Shown here: positions 54,578-64,000 of the stretch, one piece after another | Numbering within the stretch: position 1 is the first letter of the stretch | Layout: each line of letters opens with the position of its first letter | Source of the DNA: Neisseriaceae bacterium HSC-16F19 | GTDB taxonomy: Bacteria; Pseudomonadota; Gammaproteobacteria; Burkholderiales; Neisseriaceae | Reading direction: 5' to 3' | DNA length: 64,000 nt | NCBI RefSeq assembly: GCF_024171525.1 | Contig: NZ_JALJZY010000012.1 | Location: forward strand, 1 to 64,000 | The notes under the pieces: model-generated | What the model saw: only the letters and a program-made list of their open reading frames with translations | What the model was told of the DNA's origin: nothing | Database searches by the model: none | Position numbers and translations under genes: made by a program

Positions 54578-55693
54578 TCAGGCTGCTGCCAAACGCCATA
54601 AGGACGTGGTTTCACGGCTGCGGGCGGCATACAGCGGGTCGTCGGGGCGCTGTGCTTTGCCGTGTTGCGGTACGGTGTCGGTTTTGGCGACCACGCGTAA
54701 ACCGGCGTCACAAATCCATTGCGGCAATTCATCGGCGTGGCGCAAGCCGAGGTGTTCGGCCAAATCGGACATCACCAGCCAGATTTCGCCATCGGCATTG
54801 AGGCGTGCCGGGGCGGCGGCCAAAAAGCGGCGCAGCATGCCGTGTTTGGGGTCGTAGAGCGCGGTTTCGATGTCCGAGGTCGGTTGTGCAGGCAGCCACG
54901 GCGGATTGCAGACCATCAGATCCGCCATGCCCTCGGCAGGAAATAAATCGGCGGCCTGTAGTTGCGCATTTAGATGCAGGCTTTGCAGATTGGCCGCGGC
55001 AGCGCTTAGGGCACGCGGGTTGGTGTCGGTGCCGGTCACATTCAAGCCGCGTTGCGCCAGGATGGCCGCCAGCACGCCGCTGCCGGTGCCGATGTCCCAC
55101 GCGTTGCGCCAATGCGGCGCCAGCGGCGCGTGGGCCACCAAATCCAGATATTCGCCGCGCAAGGGTGAAAACACGCCGAAAGGCACATGGATGTGCGCGC
55201 CGCCCAAGGCCGCCACCGGTACGCCTTTTTTATGCCATTCGTGGGCGCCGATAAAGCCGAGCAAGGCTTGCAGGGGCAGCAGAAAGGGCGCTTCGTTGTC
55301 GGCGCCGTAAACGTCTGCCAGCGCGGCGCGCACATCGGGGGCGCGGCGGTTGTTGACCACACTGCCGGGCAGAATTTCCACCAAAATCAAATGAAACAGA
55401 CGGCTTTGCTGTGCCTGCTGCATGCGCAGGGTGTGGAAATCGGCGGCGGCTTTGCGTTTTTGTCGCACGCGTTTTTTCACCGCAGCCAACAGCTGCTTGC
55501 CCTGATGATAATCGCCGCGCCACAGCAGCGCGGTGTGCTGGTGCAGGTGTTGCAGTGCGGCAGCGGCGCTGATGTGCGTCACCGGCAGTACCGCTTTGGG
55601 CGGCGCATGGCGGCTTTCACTGAGCCACGGCGCGCTGAAGGTTTGGCCGTGTTCCTGCCAGTGGAGTAGGGATGGGGCAGAGTCGGAATGCAT
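54578..55693 (-). CDS. Class I methyltransferase with NPPW motif (RlmG/PrmB-like)
   Basis: A 371-residue protein. SAM motif I AWDIGTGSGVLAAIL near 221-235 and motif IV VCNPPWLPA near 280-288, as in enzymes that methylate amino or amide nitrogens of bases or glutamine. The N-terminal 200 residues look like the RNA- or protein-binding part. The target (rRNA, protein or DNA) is not clear. An RS-repeat half lies just after its stop (54537-54570). Confidence 0.8.
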   Translation of the reverse strand: MHSDSAPSLLHWQEHGQTFSAPWLSESRHAPPKAVLPVTHISAAAALQHLHQHTALLWRGDYHQGKQLLAAVKKRVRQKRKAAADFHTLRMQQAQQSRLFHLILVEILPGSVVNNRRAPDVRAALADVYGADNEAPFLLPLQALLGFIGAHEWHKKGVPVAALGGAHIHVPFGVFSPLRGEYLDLVAHAPLAPHWRNAWDIGTGSGVLAAILAQRGLNVTGTDTNPRALSAAAANLQSLHLNAQLQAADLFPAEGMADLMVCNPPWLPAQPTSDIETALYDPKHGMLRRFLAAAPARLNADGEIWLVMSDLAEHLGLRHADELPQWICDAGLRVVAKTDTVPQHGKAQRPDDPLYAARSRETTSLWRLAAA

Positions 55694-55752
55694 GAAAATG
55701 GGGTGTGGGTGGCGGTGGGGTCTTATACCGTTTTGTCTGTCGGTAGTCAAAA

Positions 55753-55910
55753 TATAGTCATTTAAAATTAAGAACGATACGGCGTTGGCTGCGCCAAGCT
55801 CGAAGAGAGCGATGTTTGTAAGCCGCTAAAGCGGCAACAAAATCAGCTCCGTACCATTTGTAGTGTCTGCGGCTTGCCGCCTTGTCTCGTTCTTATTTTA
55901 TTTGACTATT
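55753..55910. repeat. Correia-like element, long form
   Basis: 158 bp from TATAGTCATTTAAAATTAAG to ...TTCTTATTTTATTTGACTAT. Contains GCTCGAAGAGAGCGATG and the GCCGCTAAAGCGGC hairpin that short copies lack. It is between the methyltransferase and ileS; 55911-56067 is AT-rich and may hold the ileS promoter. Confidence 0.82.
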
Positions 55911-56067
55911 ATGTTGCATTGCGTAATAACAAAACCTTTTTTTGACAAGAAGATAGGAGTTTTTGCCTTTTCATAAAGGGTAAAGACTTATAAAATACCC
56001 GCCATTTTGGCCGTTTCCGGCGCAGTTTGTGTACCGGGAGCAAGCTTTATTATATTTGAGACTCACT

Positions 56068-58851
56068 ATGACCGTGGACTACCGCAAAACCGTAAACCTG
56101 TTGGATTCCCCTTTCCCCATGCGCGGCGATTTGGCCAAACGCGAGCCCAAGTGGCTGGCGCAATGGCAGGCGCAGCAGCGCTATCAGAAACTGCGCCAGC
56201 TGGCCGCCGGACGCCCCAAGTTCGTGCTGCACGACGGCCCGCCCTATGCCAACGGCGACATCCACATCGGCCACGCGGTCAATAAAATTCTCAAAGACAT
56301 CATCGTGCGCAGCAAAACCCTGGCCGGTTTCGATGCGCCTTATGTGCCCGGCTGGGACTGCCACGGCCTGCCCATCGAGCTGATGGTGGAAAAACTCTAC
56401 GGCAAAGACATTCCCGCGGCCAAATTCCGCGAGCTGTGCCGCGAATACGCCACCGAGCAGATTGCCAAGCAAAAACGCGACTTTATCCGCCTGGGTGTGA
56501 TCGGCGATTGGGACAACCCCTATCTGACCATGAACTACCAGACCGAGGCCGATATTGTGCGCACGCTAGGCAAAATCCAGCAGGCGGGCTATCTCTACCG
56601 CGGCGAAAAACCGGTGCAGTTCTGTCTGGATTGCGGCTCGTCCCTGGCCGAGGCCGAGGTGGAATACAAAGACAAAGTCTCACCCGCCATCGATGTGGCC
56701 TATCCCTTCCAAGACACTGCCAAGCTGGCGGCCGCCTTCGGGCTGCCTGCAATCGAGGGTGAAACCTTCGGTGTGATTTGGACCACCACGCCGTGGACAC
56801 TGCCTGCCAGCCAGGCGGTGAGTGCCGGTGCCGATGTGGTGTATCAATTGTTGGATACCCCGGCAGGCAAATTGGTGCTGGCCAAAGACTTGGCCGAAGA
56901 GGCGCTGGCGCGCTACGGTTTTTCAGGCAGCCCGGCTTTGGCGGAAACCACCGGTGCCAAGCTGGAAAACCTGTTGCTCAGCCATCCTTTCCTGGAGCGC
57001 GACATCCTGCTGCTCAACGGCGAGCACGTCACCACCGAGGCCGGTACCGGCCTGGTGCATACCGCCCCGGCACACGGTTTGGAAGACTATTTTGTCTGCA
57101 TCCGCTACGGCATCAAGCTCGACAATCCGGTTAACGGCGAAGGCCGCTACCGTGCCGATGTGCCGCGTGTGGGCGGTATGACGGTGTGGGAAGCCAATCC
57201 GGTAATTATCGAATGGTTGCAGGAAAACCGACGCCTGCTCGCCAACCGCAAAATCGAACACAGCTACGCCCATTGCTGGCGCCACAAAACACCGCTGATT
57301 TACCGTGCCACCGGCCAATGGTTTATCGGCATGGACAAAGCCGGTGCCGAGGGCCGCACCCTGCGCGATGTGGCCATGAATGCGGTGGACGCCACCGAAT
57401 TCTTCCCCGCTTGGGGCCGTGCGCGCCTGGAGGCCATGATTGAAGGCCGCCCCGACTGGGTGGTGAGCCGCCAGCGTTATTGGGGCACGCCCATGACCTT
57501 CTTTGCCCACAAAGAAACCGGCGAATTGCATCCGCGCTCGGCCGAGTTGTTGGAAGAAGTGGCGCTGCGCATCGAAAAACAGGGCATCGAAGCTTGGTTT
57601 GCGCTGGATGCGCGCGAGCTTTTGGGCGACGAAGCCGAGGTGTACGAAAAACTGCCCGACACTCTGGACGTGTGGTTTGACTCCGGCAGCACCCATTTTG
57701 CCGTGCTCAAACGCCGCGACGAACTCACCTGGCCTGCCGATTTGTATCTGGAAGGCAGCGACCAGCACCGCGGCTGGTTCCAGTCGTCCATGCTCACCGG
57801 CTGCGCTACCTTGGGCCGCGCGCCCTACAAACAATTGCTCACCCACGGTTTTGTGGTGGACGGCAACGGCCAGAAAATGTCCAAATCCATCGGCAATGTG
57901 GTGGCGCCGCAGAAAGTCACCGACACCTTGGGCGCGGACATTCTGCGCCTGTGGGTGGCCTCTACCGATTATTCCGGCGAATTGGCGATTTCCGACGAGA
58001 TTCTCAAGCGCGTTACCGAAAGCTACCGCCGCATCCGCAATACTTTGAGCTTTTTGTTTGCCAATCTGAGCGATTTCGACCCCATCGAACACGCCGTGCC
58101 GCAAGCGCAGATGGTGGAAATCGACCGTTATGCGCTGGTGCTGGCGCGCCGCCTGCAAGAGCGTGTGGCCGGTGATTACTATCCGCGCTACGCCTTCCAC
58201 CTGGCGGTGAAAGACTTGGTGGCCTTCTGTTCGGAAGACCTGGGTGCGTTTTATCTGGACATACTCAAAGACCGTCTGTACACCACCCAAGCCAACAGCC
58301 ACACCCGCCGCAGCGCGCAAACCGCGCTGTATCACATCACCCGCAATCTGGTGCTGCTGCTGTCGCCGATTCTGTGCTTTACCGGCGAAGAGGCGTGGGA
58401 CATCATCGGCGGCGGCGAAGAAGACAGCGTGCTCTTCCACACCCTGCACAACTTCCCCAATCTGCCGCCCGAGAGCGAGGCTGAGTTGGTGAAAAAATGG
58501 CAGGCCGTGCGCAGCGCCCGCGAGGCGGTTACCGCCGCCATCGAGCCTTTGCGCGCCGACAAAACCGTGGGCTCGTCTTTGCAGGCCGATGTCGCCATCA
58601 CCGCCCCGGCCGAAGTGGCAGGCTACCTGAAAGCCTTGGGTGAGGAATTGCGTTTTGCCATGCTGGTGTCCAAGGTCAGCGTGAGCGAAGGCGAAGAACT
58701 GAGTGCTACCGCACAGGCCAGCCAGGGCAGCAAATGCGAGCGCTGCTGGCATTACACCGACGACATCGGCAGCCACGCCGAACACCCGACCGTGTGCGGC
58801 CGTTGTGCCGACAATGTTGCAGGCAGCGGCGAAACCCGCCACTACGCCTGA
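56068..58851 (+). CDS. ileS: Isoleucyl-tRNA synthetase
   Basis: A 927-residue class Ia synthetase: [10 protein letters not shown] (HIGH) near 64-73, KMSKSIGNV (KMSKS), the editing domain between, and a C-terminal zinc site CERCWHYT...CGRC. Start [20 protein letters not shown] at 56068; the frame back to 56029 is not needed. Confidence 0.97.
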   Translation: MTVDYRKTVNLLDSPFPMRGDLAKREPKWLAQWQAQQRYQKLRQLAAGRPKFVLHDGPPYANGDIHIGHAVNKILKDIIVRSKTLAGFDAPYVPGWDCHGLPIELMVEKLYGKDIPAAKFRELCREYATEQIAKQKRDFIRLGVIGDWDNPYLTMNYQTEADIVRTLGKIQQAGYLYRGEKPVQFCLDCGSSLAEAEVEYKDKVSPAIDVAYPFQDTAKLAAAFGLPAIEGETFGVIWTTTPWTLPASQAVSAGADVVYQLLDTPAGKLVLAKDLAEEALARYGFSGSPALAETTGAKLENLLLSHPFLERDILLLNGEHVTTEAGTGLVHTAPAHGLEDYFVCIRYGIKLDNPVNGEGRYRADVPRVGGMTVWEANPVIIEWLQENRRLLANRKIEHSYAHCWRHKTPLIYRATGQWFIGMDKAGAEGRTLRDVAMNAVDATEFFPAWGRARLEAMIEGRPDWVVSRQRYWGTPMTFFAHKETGELHPRSAELLEEVALRIEKQGIEAWFALDARELLGDEAEVYEKLPDTLDVWFDSGSTHFAVLKRRDELTWPADLYLEGSDQHRGWFQSSMLTGCATLGRAPYKQLLTHGFVVDGNGQKMSKSIGNVVAPQKVTDTLGADILRLWVASTDYSGELAISDEILKRVTESYRRIRNTLSFLFANLSDFDPIEHAVPQAQMVEIDRYALVLARRLQERVAGDYYPRYAFHLAVKDLVAFCSEDLGAFYLDILKDRLYTTQANSHTRRSAQTALYHITRNLVLLLSPILCFTGEEAWDIIGGGEEDSVLFHTLHNFPNLPPESEAELVKKWQAVRSAREAVTAAIEPLRADKTVGSSLQADVAITAPAEVAGYLKALGEELRFAMLVSKVSVSEGEELSATAQASQGSKCERCWHYTDDIGSHAEHPTVCGRCADNVAGSGETRHYA

Positions 58852-58868
58852 GCGATAAGGAAACCGCC

Positions 58869-59867
58869 ATGCGTTTTTACCGATGGGCCCTGATATTGAG
58901 CGGCAGTGCCGCCCTGGCCGCCTGCGGACACAGCCACGCTCCGGCGGCGGCAGCGCAGGCTTATGCACCGCAGGCTTTGCCGTTTCACCAGTACACTCTG
59001 GACGTGCCTGCCGATGCCGACACCGAACAGGGCCTCAAGCTGATGGCCTTCGGCGGCCACAACTGGCGCGTGCTTCCCGCCGCTTCGGCCCGAGAGGCAC
59101 GCCGCGGCGTGCAGAAACGGGCGCAGGAACTCAACCGCCTGCGTCAGGACGCCAGCAATGCCGCCAACGGCTTCAAGCTGTCGCTCTACCGCGTGGTGGA
59201 CGGCGGCAAAAACCGCTGGGGCGTGCTCGGTCGCCATCCGGTGAATCTGCGTCCGGCGGCGCCGGATACCACTTATGCCGACTGGTATGTGTACCAGCCG
59301 CAAGGCCGCTATATGCTGCACGGCCAGCTGGCGGCGCGCCCGGACAGTGCCGATGCCGTCACTGCGGCACAGCAGTTTTTGCAATACATCGAGCCGGTCA
59401 GCACGGCACACATCAACAACGGCAACAGCATGGTGGTCGGCCCCTTGGTGTGGCTCAATCCCGAAGGTGAGCAGCCCTATATCCGCTACCGCCTCGATTC
59501 GCGCAGCCAGCGCCTCAATATCGAATTGGATGTCGGCCCGGCCGGCCCCAATCAGGCCAGCCTGAACCAGCTCAAGCAGGAGCGCATTCAGGAGCGCCTG
59601 CGCGAAGGCGGCAGCCGCAGCCGCGTGCTGGTGAAACGCCTGAGCACCGTGGCCGGGCTGGAAGGTAATGAAGACTGCATCCGCATCGAAGCCGTGCCCG
59701 CGCCCATGCTGTGGTGCAGCTGGATTACCGCCGGCAAGGCGCAGGATCGCGGCCGCCCGTCCATAGACCTGACCCTGCAATACAGCGCCGCCCATGATGC
59801 CGGTATCGACGAGGGCATGGCGGCCTGGCGGCAGCTGCTGGGCAGCTTGCGGCGTCGTGGCGGATAA
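58869..59867 (+). CDS. Lipoprotein, possibly Tli4-like T6SS immunity protein
   Basis: A 332-residue protein with a lipoprotein signal (WALILSGSAALAACG). The C-terminal part, SRVLVKRLSTVAGLEGNEDC followed by an aromatic-rich strand region and PSIDLTLQYSA, resembles the Tli4 family that neutralises type VI phospholipase effectors. No effector or T6SS gene is near. AAGGAAACC precedes ATG 58869, 17 bp after ileS, so it may share that transcript. Confidence 0.6.
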   Translation: MRFYRWALILSGSAALAACGHSHAPAAAAQAYAPQALPFHQYTLDVPADADTEQGLKLMAFGGHNWRVLPAASAREARRGVQKRAQELNRLRQDASNAANGFKLSLYRVVDGGKNRWGVLGRHPVNLRPAAPDTTYADWYVYQPQGRYMLHGQLAARPDSADAVTAAQQFLQYIEPVSTAHINNGNSMVVGPLVWLNPEGEQPYIRYRLDSRSQRLNIELDVGPAGPNQASLNQLKQERIQERLREGGSRSRVLVKRLSTVAGLEGNEDCIRIEAVPAPMLWCSWITAGKAQDRGRPSIDLTLQYSAAHDAGIDEGMAAWRQLLGSLRRRGG

Positions 59868-59887
59868 TGCAGGCAGCGGCTACGGAT

Positions 59888-59913
59888 GTAGGGGCGGATT
59901 TTATATCCGCCCG
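59888..59913. repeat. Single GGGGCGGA palindrome
   Basis: GTAGGGGCGGATTTTATATC...: one half of the pair type seen at 7174. A GTTGGGT unit lies at 60296-60319. Confidence 0.65.
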
Positions 59914-59968
59914 CAATATTGCGATGAACAGTTTCTAAAGATTTCGGCAAATGTTGGGGGCTGACAAC

Positions 59969-60280
59969 CATAGGTATCTGCACAAATATTAAGGCTGCCT
60001 GAAAATACAAGTTGGTATCACCTTGTATTTCAAGTTACACAAAACTTAACTTTGCGCTTCATGGCCGCGCGGCCACCTTCTTTTCTTTGTGCCGCCAAAG
60101 AAAAGAAGGCAAAAGAAAGGCGGCCGCGGTTGCAGGTTTGCTGCGCAAACTTCCCTCTCTCCGCACGGTTTTTCGGGCGGGCAACAACTCGCAGCTGCGC
60201 TGCTCAAACAGATTTGCCCTTTTCCCCGAAAAACCGCGCTCCGTTCGGCTGCGCCAGCGGATAGGGCTGTAGCCGTGAAC
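59969..60280. mobile_element. Truncated relative of the 411-bp MITE-like element
   Basis: Starts CATAGGTATCTGCACA, one base different from the end at 50176, and follows that element to GGGCTGTAGCCG, then loses the last 80 bp and the right terminal repeat. It lacks the short GTCCCACGGGATTCCC insert of the other copy and has GCGCGGCCACCTTC there. The 59868-60403 gap holds no gene. Confidence 0.8.
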
Positions 60281-60403
60281 GTACCTCATGTTGTTGTAGG
60301 TTGGGTTGCAAACCCAACACATCATTGCGGTATCTTTCTGTTGTTTAAATATTTTCAGGCAGCCTTTCGTTTCGGCTGCCTGCATCGTTTCAAATAAATC
60401 CTT

Positions 60404-63400
60404 ATGAATTCACCCGTCTACATCCCCCTGCGCCTGCACAGCGAATTCTCCATCGAAGACGGCATGGTGCGCATCGGTGCCGCCGTCAAACGCGCCGTGG
60501 CGCTGAATCTGCCTGCTTTGGGCATCAGCGATTTGATGAATGTGTTTGCCATGGTCAAGTTTTACAAAGCCTGCCGTGGCGCCGGCATCAAGCCCATCGT
60601 CGGGGCGGATGTGTTTGTGGACAATCCGGAACAGCCGGAGCAGCCGTTTCGTGCGCTGCTCATCGCCAAAAACAGCGGCGGCTATCTGCGTTTGAGCGAA
60701 TTGCTCACCCAAGCCTATACCGGCACCGACAAAGACCTGCACCGCGCCCAGCTGCGGCAGGCGTGGCTGGATGAGGGCGACAACAGCGGCCTGATTTGCC
60801 TCTCCGGTGCACACGAGGGCGAAATCGGCCAGGCGATGTTGCGCGGTCATGCCGATGCGGCAGCCGCGGCGGCGGAAAAATACCGCCGCTGGTTTGGCGA
60901 CGGCTTTTATTTGGAATTGCAAAGGCTGCCTGAAAAACCGGAATACGAAACTGTGGTTTCAGGCAGCCTCGATTTGGCCGAAAACCTGGGTCTGCCGGTG
61001 GTGGCCACCCATCCGACCCAGTTTCTGGACGCGGACGATTTTCAGGCCCACGAAGCGCGGGTGTGTATTGCCGCCGGTGATGTCTTGGCCGACCCGCGCC
61101 GCGAACGCCGTTTCAGCCGCAGCCAGTATTTCGCCACTCCGGAAGAAATGGCGGCGCGTTTTGCCGACATCCCCGAGGCGCTGGCCAACAGCGTGGAAAT
61201 TGCCAAACGCTGCAATCTGAGCGTCACCCTGGGCAAAAACTTCCTCCCCGATTTTCCCACACCCGACGGCCTGAGCCTTAACGATTACCTTATCCGTCTC
61301 TCCCACGAGGGCTTGGACGAGCGCATGGCGGTGCTCTATCCCGATGAGGCCGAACGCGCCGCCAAGCTGCCCGAATACCGCGCGCGCCTGGATTTCGAGC
61401 TCGATACCATCATCCACATGGGCTTTCCCGGCTATTTCCTCATCGTGGCCGACTTTATCAACTGGGCCAAAAACAACGGCTGCCCGGTGGGGCCGGGCCG
61501 CGGTTCCGGTGCCGGTTCGCTGGTGGCTTATGCCCTCAAAATCACCGACCTCGACCCCTTGCAATACGCCTTGCTGTTCGAGCGCTTCCTCAATCCCGAA
61601 CGCGTGTCCATGCCCGACTTCGACATCGATTTCTGTCAGGAAAACCGCGGCCGCGTTATCCAGTATGTACGGCAGAAATACGGCGCCCAGGCGGTGAGCC
61701 AGATTGTCACTTTCGGCACCCTGTCGAGCAAGGCAGTGGTACGCGACGTCGGCCGCGTGCTGGATCTGCCCTTCGGCCTGTGCGACAAACTTTCCAAGCT
61801 GATTCCGGTGGAAGCCAACAAGCCTTTGAGCCTGGACAAAGCGCTGGCCGCCGAGCCGCTGATTGAGCGCCTGCTGGCGGAAGAAGAGGCGGAAGAGCTG
61901 ATGGTGCTGGCGAAAAAACTGGAAGACCTCACCCGCGGTCTCGGCATGCACGCGGGCGGAGTGCTGATTGCGCCGGGCAAAATCGCCGATTTCTGCCCGG
62001 TGTATCAGGCTTCCGGCGAAGATACCGCGCCGGTGTCCATGTTCGACAAAGACGATGTCGAGCAAATCGGCCTGGTGAAATTCGACTTCCTCGGCCTGCG
62101 CAACCTCACCATCATCGAGATGGCGCAAAACTTTATCCGCCAAACCCGTGGCGAAGAAGTGGATGTGAACCGCATTACCCTCGACGACGCGCCCACTTAT
62201 GCCGAGATTTTCGCCAAGGGCAATACCACCGCGGTCTTCCAGTTTGAGTCGGCGGGCATGAAAAAAATGCTCATGCAGGCGCGGCCCAGCCAGTTTGAAG
62301 AGATTATCGCCTTCGTGTCGCTGTACCGCCCCGGCCCCATGGACCTGATTCCCGACTTTACCCGCCGCATGCACGGCGAAAAATTCGAGTATCTGCATCC
62401 GCTGCTGGCACCGGTGCTGGAGCCGACCTACGGCATTATGGTGTATCAGGAGCAGGTGATGCAGGCGGCGCAGGTCATCGGCGGCTATTCGCTGGGCGGC
62501 GCCGACCTGCTGCGTCGTGCCATGGGCAAGAAAAAGCCTGAAGAAATGGTCAAGCATCGCGAGATTTTTGCCGAAGGCGCGCAAAAACAGGGCATACCCC
62601 GCGCCAAGGCCGACGAAATTTTTGACTATATGGAAAAATTCGCCGGCTACGGCTTCAACAAATCCCACGCCGCCGCCTACGCGCTGGTGGCCTACCAGAC
62701 CGCATGGCTGAAACAGCATTACCCGGCCGAATTTATGGCCGCCACCATGTCGAGCGAATTGGACAATACCGACCAGCTCAAGGTGTTTTACGACGATGCG
62801 CTCGCCAACGGCATCACCTTCCTGCCGCCCTGCGTCAACCACTCGCACTACCGTTTCACCCCGCTGGCGGACAAACGCATCCGCTATGCCCTGGGCGCGA
62901 TTAAGGGCACGGGCGAGGGCGCGGTGGAAGCCATTGTGGCGGCACGCCGCGACGGCCCGTTTACCGGCCTGTTGGACTTTTGCGAGCGCGTGGGCAAGGC
63001 GCACATCAACCGCCGCACGGTGGAAGCCTTGGTGCGCGCCGGTGCGTTTGACGCCATCGAACCCAACCGCGCCATGCTCTTGGCCAATATCGATCTGGCC
63101 ATGAGCCATGCCGAACAGCAGGCGGCCAATGCCAATCAGGGCGGTTTGTTTGATTTTGTCGAAGATGCCATAGCACCCGTGGCTTTGCAGGCAGCCGCGC
63201 CCTGGCCGCAATCCGTGTTGCTGGCGGAAGAAAAACAGGCGTTGGGCTTTTATTTTTCCGGCCATCCGTTTGCACCCTACCGCCAGGAAGTGCGTGCTTT
63301 CGCCCCGAAAACCCTGGCCAAACTGGCCGCCGCCGAGCAAAAACAATGGGTGGCGGGCTTTGTGACCTCGGTGCGCTACATCGTCGGCAAACGCGGCAAA

Positions 63401-63853
63401 TTTGCGGTGCTGATGCTGGAAGACGGCAAAGGCAGCCACGACAAAACCGAAGTGGTGGTGGCGGGCAGCACTTTGGAAGAATACGGCGAGGTTTTGCAGG
63501 CCGACCGCGTGCTCTTGGCCGAATGCAAGGTGGCGGCGGACGATTACAACGGCGGCGAGGGCTTGCGCGTAACCGCCGACAGCGTCTACACCCTCGACGG
63601 CGCACGCGAACGCTTTGCCCGCAACCTGTGCCTGCACTTGGCCGCCCGGCACGACATCCGCCGCCTGGCCGCTTTATTGCAGGCACAGCGCGGGCAGGAA
63701 GGCCGCCGCATCGCCCTGAAACTGAGCTATGCCAACGAACACGCCCGCGGCGAATTACGCCCCGGCAGCGGCTGGCAAATCACCCTGTCCGCTTCGTTGT
63801 TGGCGGAATTGGAAAGCCTGTTGGGGGAAGGGGCGGTGAGCGTGGGGTGGTAG
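60404..63853 (+). CDS. dnaE: DNA polymerase III alpha subunit
   Basis: A 1149-residue replicase: PHP domain at the start (RLHSEFSIEDGMVRIGAAVK), GPGRGSGAGSLVAYAL in the palm and the catalytic aspartates in PDFDIDFCQENRGRV, then the tandem HhH and OB domains. It copies the chromosome as part of the Pol III core. The start at 60404 is the usual DnaE start. Uptake sequences lie inside the gene (60923 and 60957). Confidence 0.98.
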   Translation: MNSPVYIPLRLHSEFSIEDGMVRIGAAVKRAVALNLPALGISDLMNVFAMVKFYKACRGAGIKPIVGADVFVDNPEQPEQPFRALLIAKNSGGYLRLSELLTQAYTGTDKDLHRAQLRQAWLDEGDNSGLICLSGAHEGEIGQAMLRGHADAAAAAAEKYRRWFGDGFYLELQRLPEKPEYETVVSGSLDLAENLGLPVVATHPTQFLDADDFQAHEARVCIAAGDVLADPRRERRFSRSQYFATPEEMAARFADIPEALANSVEIAKRCNLSVTLGKNFLPDFPTPDGLSLNDYLIRLSHEGLDERMAVLYPDEAERAAKLPEYRARLDFELDTIIHMGFPGYFLIVADFINWAKNNGCPVGPGRGSGAGSLVAYALKITDLDPLQYALLFERFLNPERVSMPDFDIDFCQENRGRVIQYVRQKYGAQAVSQIVTFGTLSSKAVVRDVGRVLDLPFGLCDKLSKLIPVEANKPLSLDKALAAEPLIERLLAEEEAEELMVLAKKLEDLTRGLGMHAGGVLIAPGKIADFCPVYQASGEDTAPVSMFDKDDVEQIGLVKFDFLGLRNLTIIEMAQNFIRQTRGEEVDVNRITLDDAPTYAEIFAKGNTTAVFQFESAGMKKMLMQARPSQFEEIIAFVSLYRPGPMDLIPDFTRRMHGEKFEYLHPLLAPVLEPTYGIMVYQEQVMQAAQVIGGYSLGGADLLRRAMGKKKPEEMVKHREIFAEGAQKQGIPRAKADEIFDYMEKFAGYGFNKSHAAAYALVAYQTAWLKQHYPAEFMAATMSSELDNTDQLKVFYDDALANGITFLPPCVNHSHYRFTPLADKRIRYALGAIKGTGEGAVEAIVAARRDGPFTGLLDFCERVGKAHINRRTVEALVRAGAFDAIEPNRAMLLANIDLAMSHAEQQAANANQGGLFDFVEDAIAPVALQAAAPWPQSVLLAEEKQALGFYFSGHPFAPYRQEVRAFAPKTLAKLAAAEQKQWVAGFVTSVRYIVGKRGKFAVLMLEDGKGSHDKTEVVVAGSTLEEYGEVLQADRVLLAECKVAADDYNGGEGLRVTADSVYTLDGARERFARNLCLHLAARHDIRRLAALLQAQRGQEGRRIALKLSYANEHARGELRPGSGWQITLSASLLAELESLLGEGAVSVGW

Positions 63854-63934
63854 GGGCTGCTTGAAAATAAGCAGGTCGGATACTTGTATCCGACAAAACC
63901 AAAGGGTTACAGGCAATATCTGCACCATACAAGG

Positions 63935-64000
63935 TATAGTCATTTAAAATAAGAATGATACGGTGTTGCTGCGTCAGGCTCGAAGAGAACGATTTTTGTA
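63935..64000. repeat. Correia-like element, left part (cut by the window end)
   Basis: TATAGTCATTTAAAATAAGA followed by ATGATACGG and GGCTCGAAGAGAACGAT: a long-form copy whose left arm has AAGAATGA. A GTCGGATAC palindrome unit precedes it at 63871-63894. Confidence 0.75.

Overview
The window looks like a piece of a Neisseriaceae (Betaproteobacteria) chromosome. It is full of the 12-base DNA uptake sequence AGGCTGCCTGAA, the dialect known from Simonsiella-type oral Neisseriaceae, mostly between genes and often as inverted pairs that double as terminators. Housekeeping proteins, the farR/flavin-reductase pair, Correia-like repeats and a type II-C CRISPR locus close to that of Neisseria meningitidis agree with this. 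I cannot name the species. I saw no rRNA or tRNA gene.

Layout. (1) 1-2818 is the right end of a Mu-like transposable prophage: a peptidase-like gene, a Com-like zinc-finger gene, a 51-codon ORF, an ABC-ATPase/GNAT (Mom-like) fusion, a formyltransferase-like gene, a terminator and three transposase-type end repeats. It looks like a DNA-modification cassette and is the most interesting part of the window. (2) 3175-12414 holds core genes: mutL, dedA, rplM-rpsI, mnmG, a TauE-type exporter, fba and a methyltransferase. (3) 12478-23707 holds hpaC-like/farR and then a stretched isc cluster on the minus strand: iscR-iscS-[insert]-iscU-ybiI-HhH-iscA-hscB-hscA-fdx-iscX. The insert between iscS and iscU carries a lipoprotein, an orphan antitoxin, an exported protein and a vapBC pair. 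arfA lies on the opposite strand. (4) 24267-28772 holds glcB, pgeF and mpl. (5) 28883-34293 is a complete type II-C CRISPR-Cas locus: tracrRNA, cas9, cas1, cas2 and nine spacers. (6) 34363-48402 holds stress and housekeeping genes: csp, a csbD-like gene, uup, a thioredoxin-like gene, an FNR-box hemerythrin, prfC, ldcA, miaA and a sirtuin. (7) 48710-63853 holds a rhodanese, two orphan immunity-like proteins, typA, sodA, msrC, ileS and dnaE.

Spaces between genes are crowded with several kinds of small repeat: Correia-like elements with arms that co-vary, short palindromes bounded by GTAGG, a 411-bp MITE-like element with a 9-bp target duplication, and other inverted-repeat units. Several touch genes directly: one forms the iscR leader and others supply the stop codons of arfA and uup.

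How the parts work together: the isc genes build iron-sulfur clusters; mnmG, miaA, prfC, typA, arfA, uup and ileS serve translation; mpl and ldcA recycle peptidoglycan; CRISPR-Cas targets incoming DNA while the prophage cassette may mask phage DNA from host nucleases. All calls rest on reading the sequence and remembered family motifs; no search was run.
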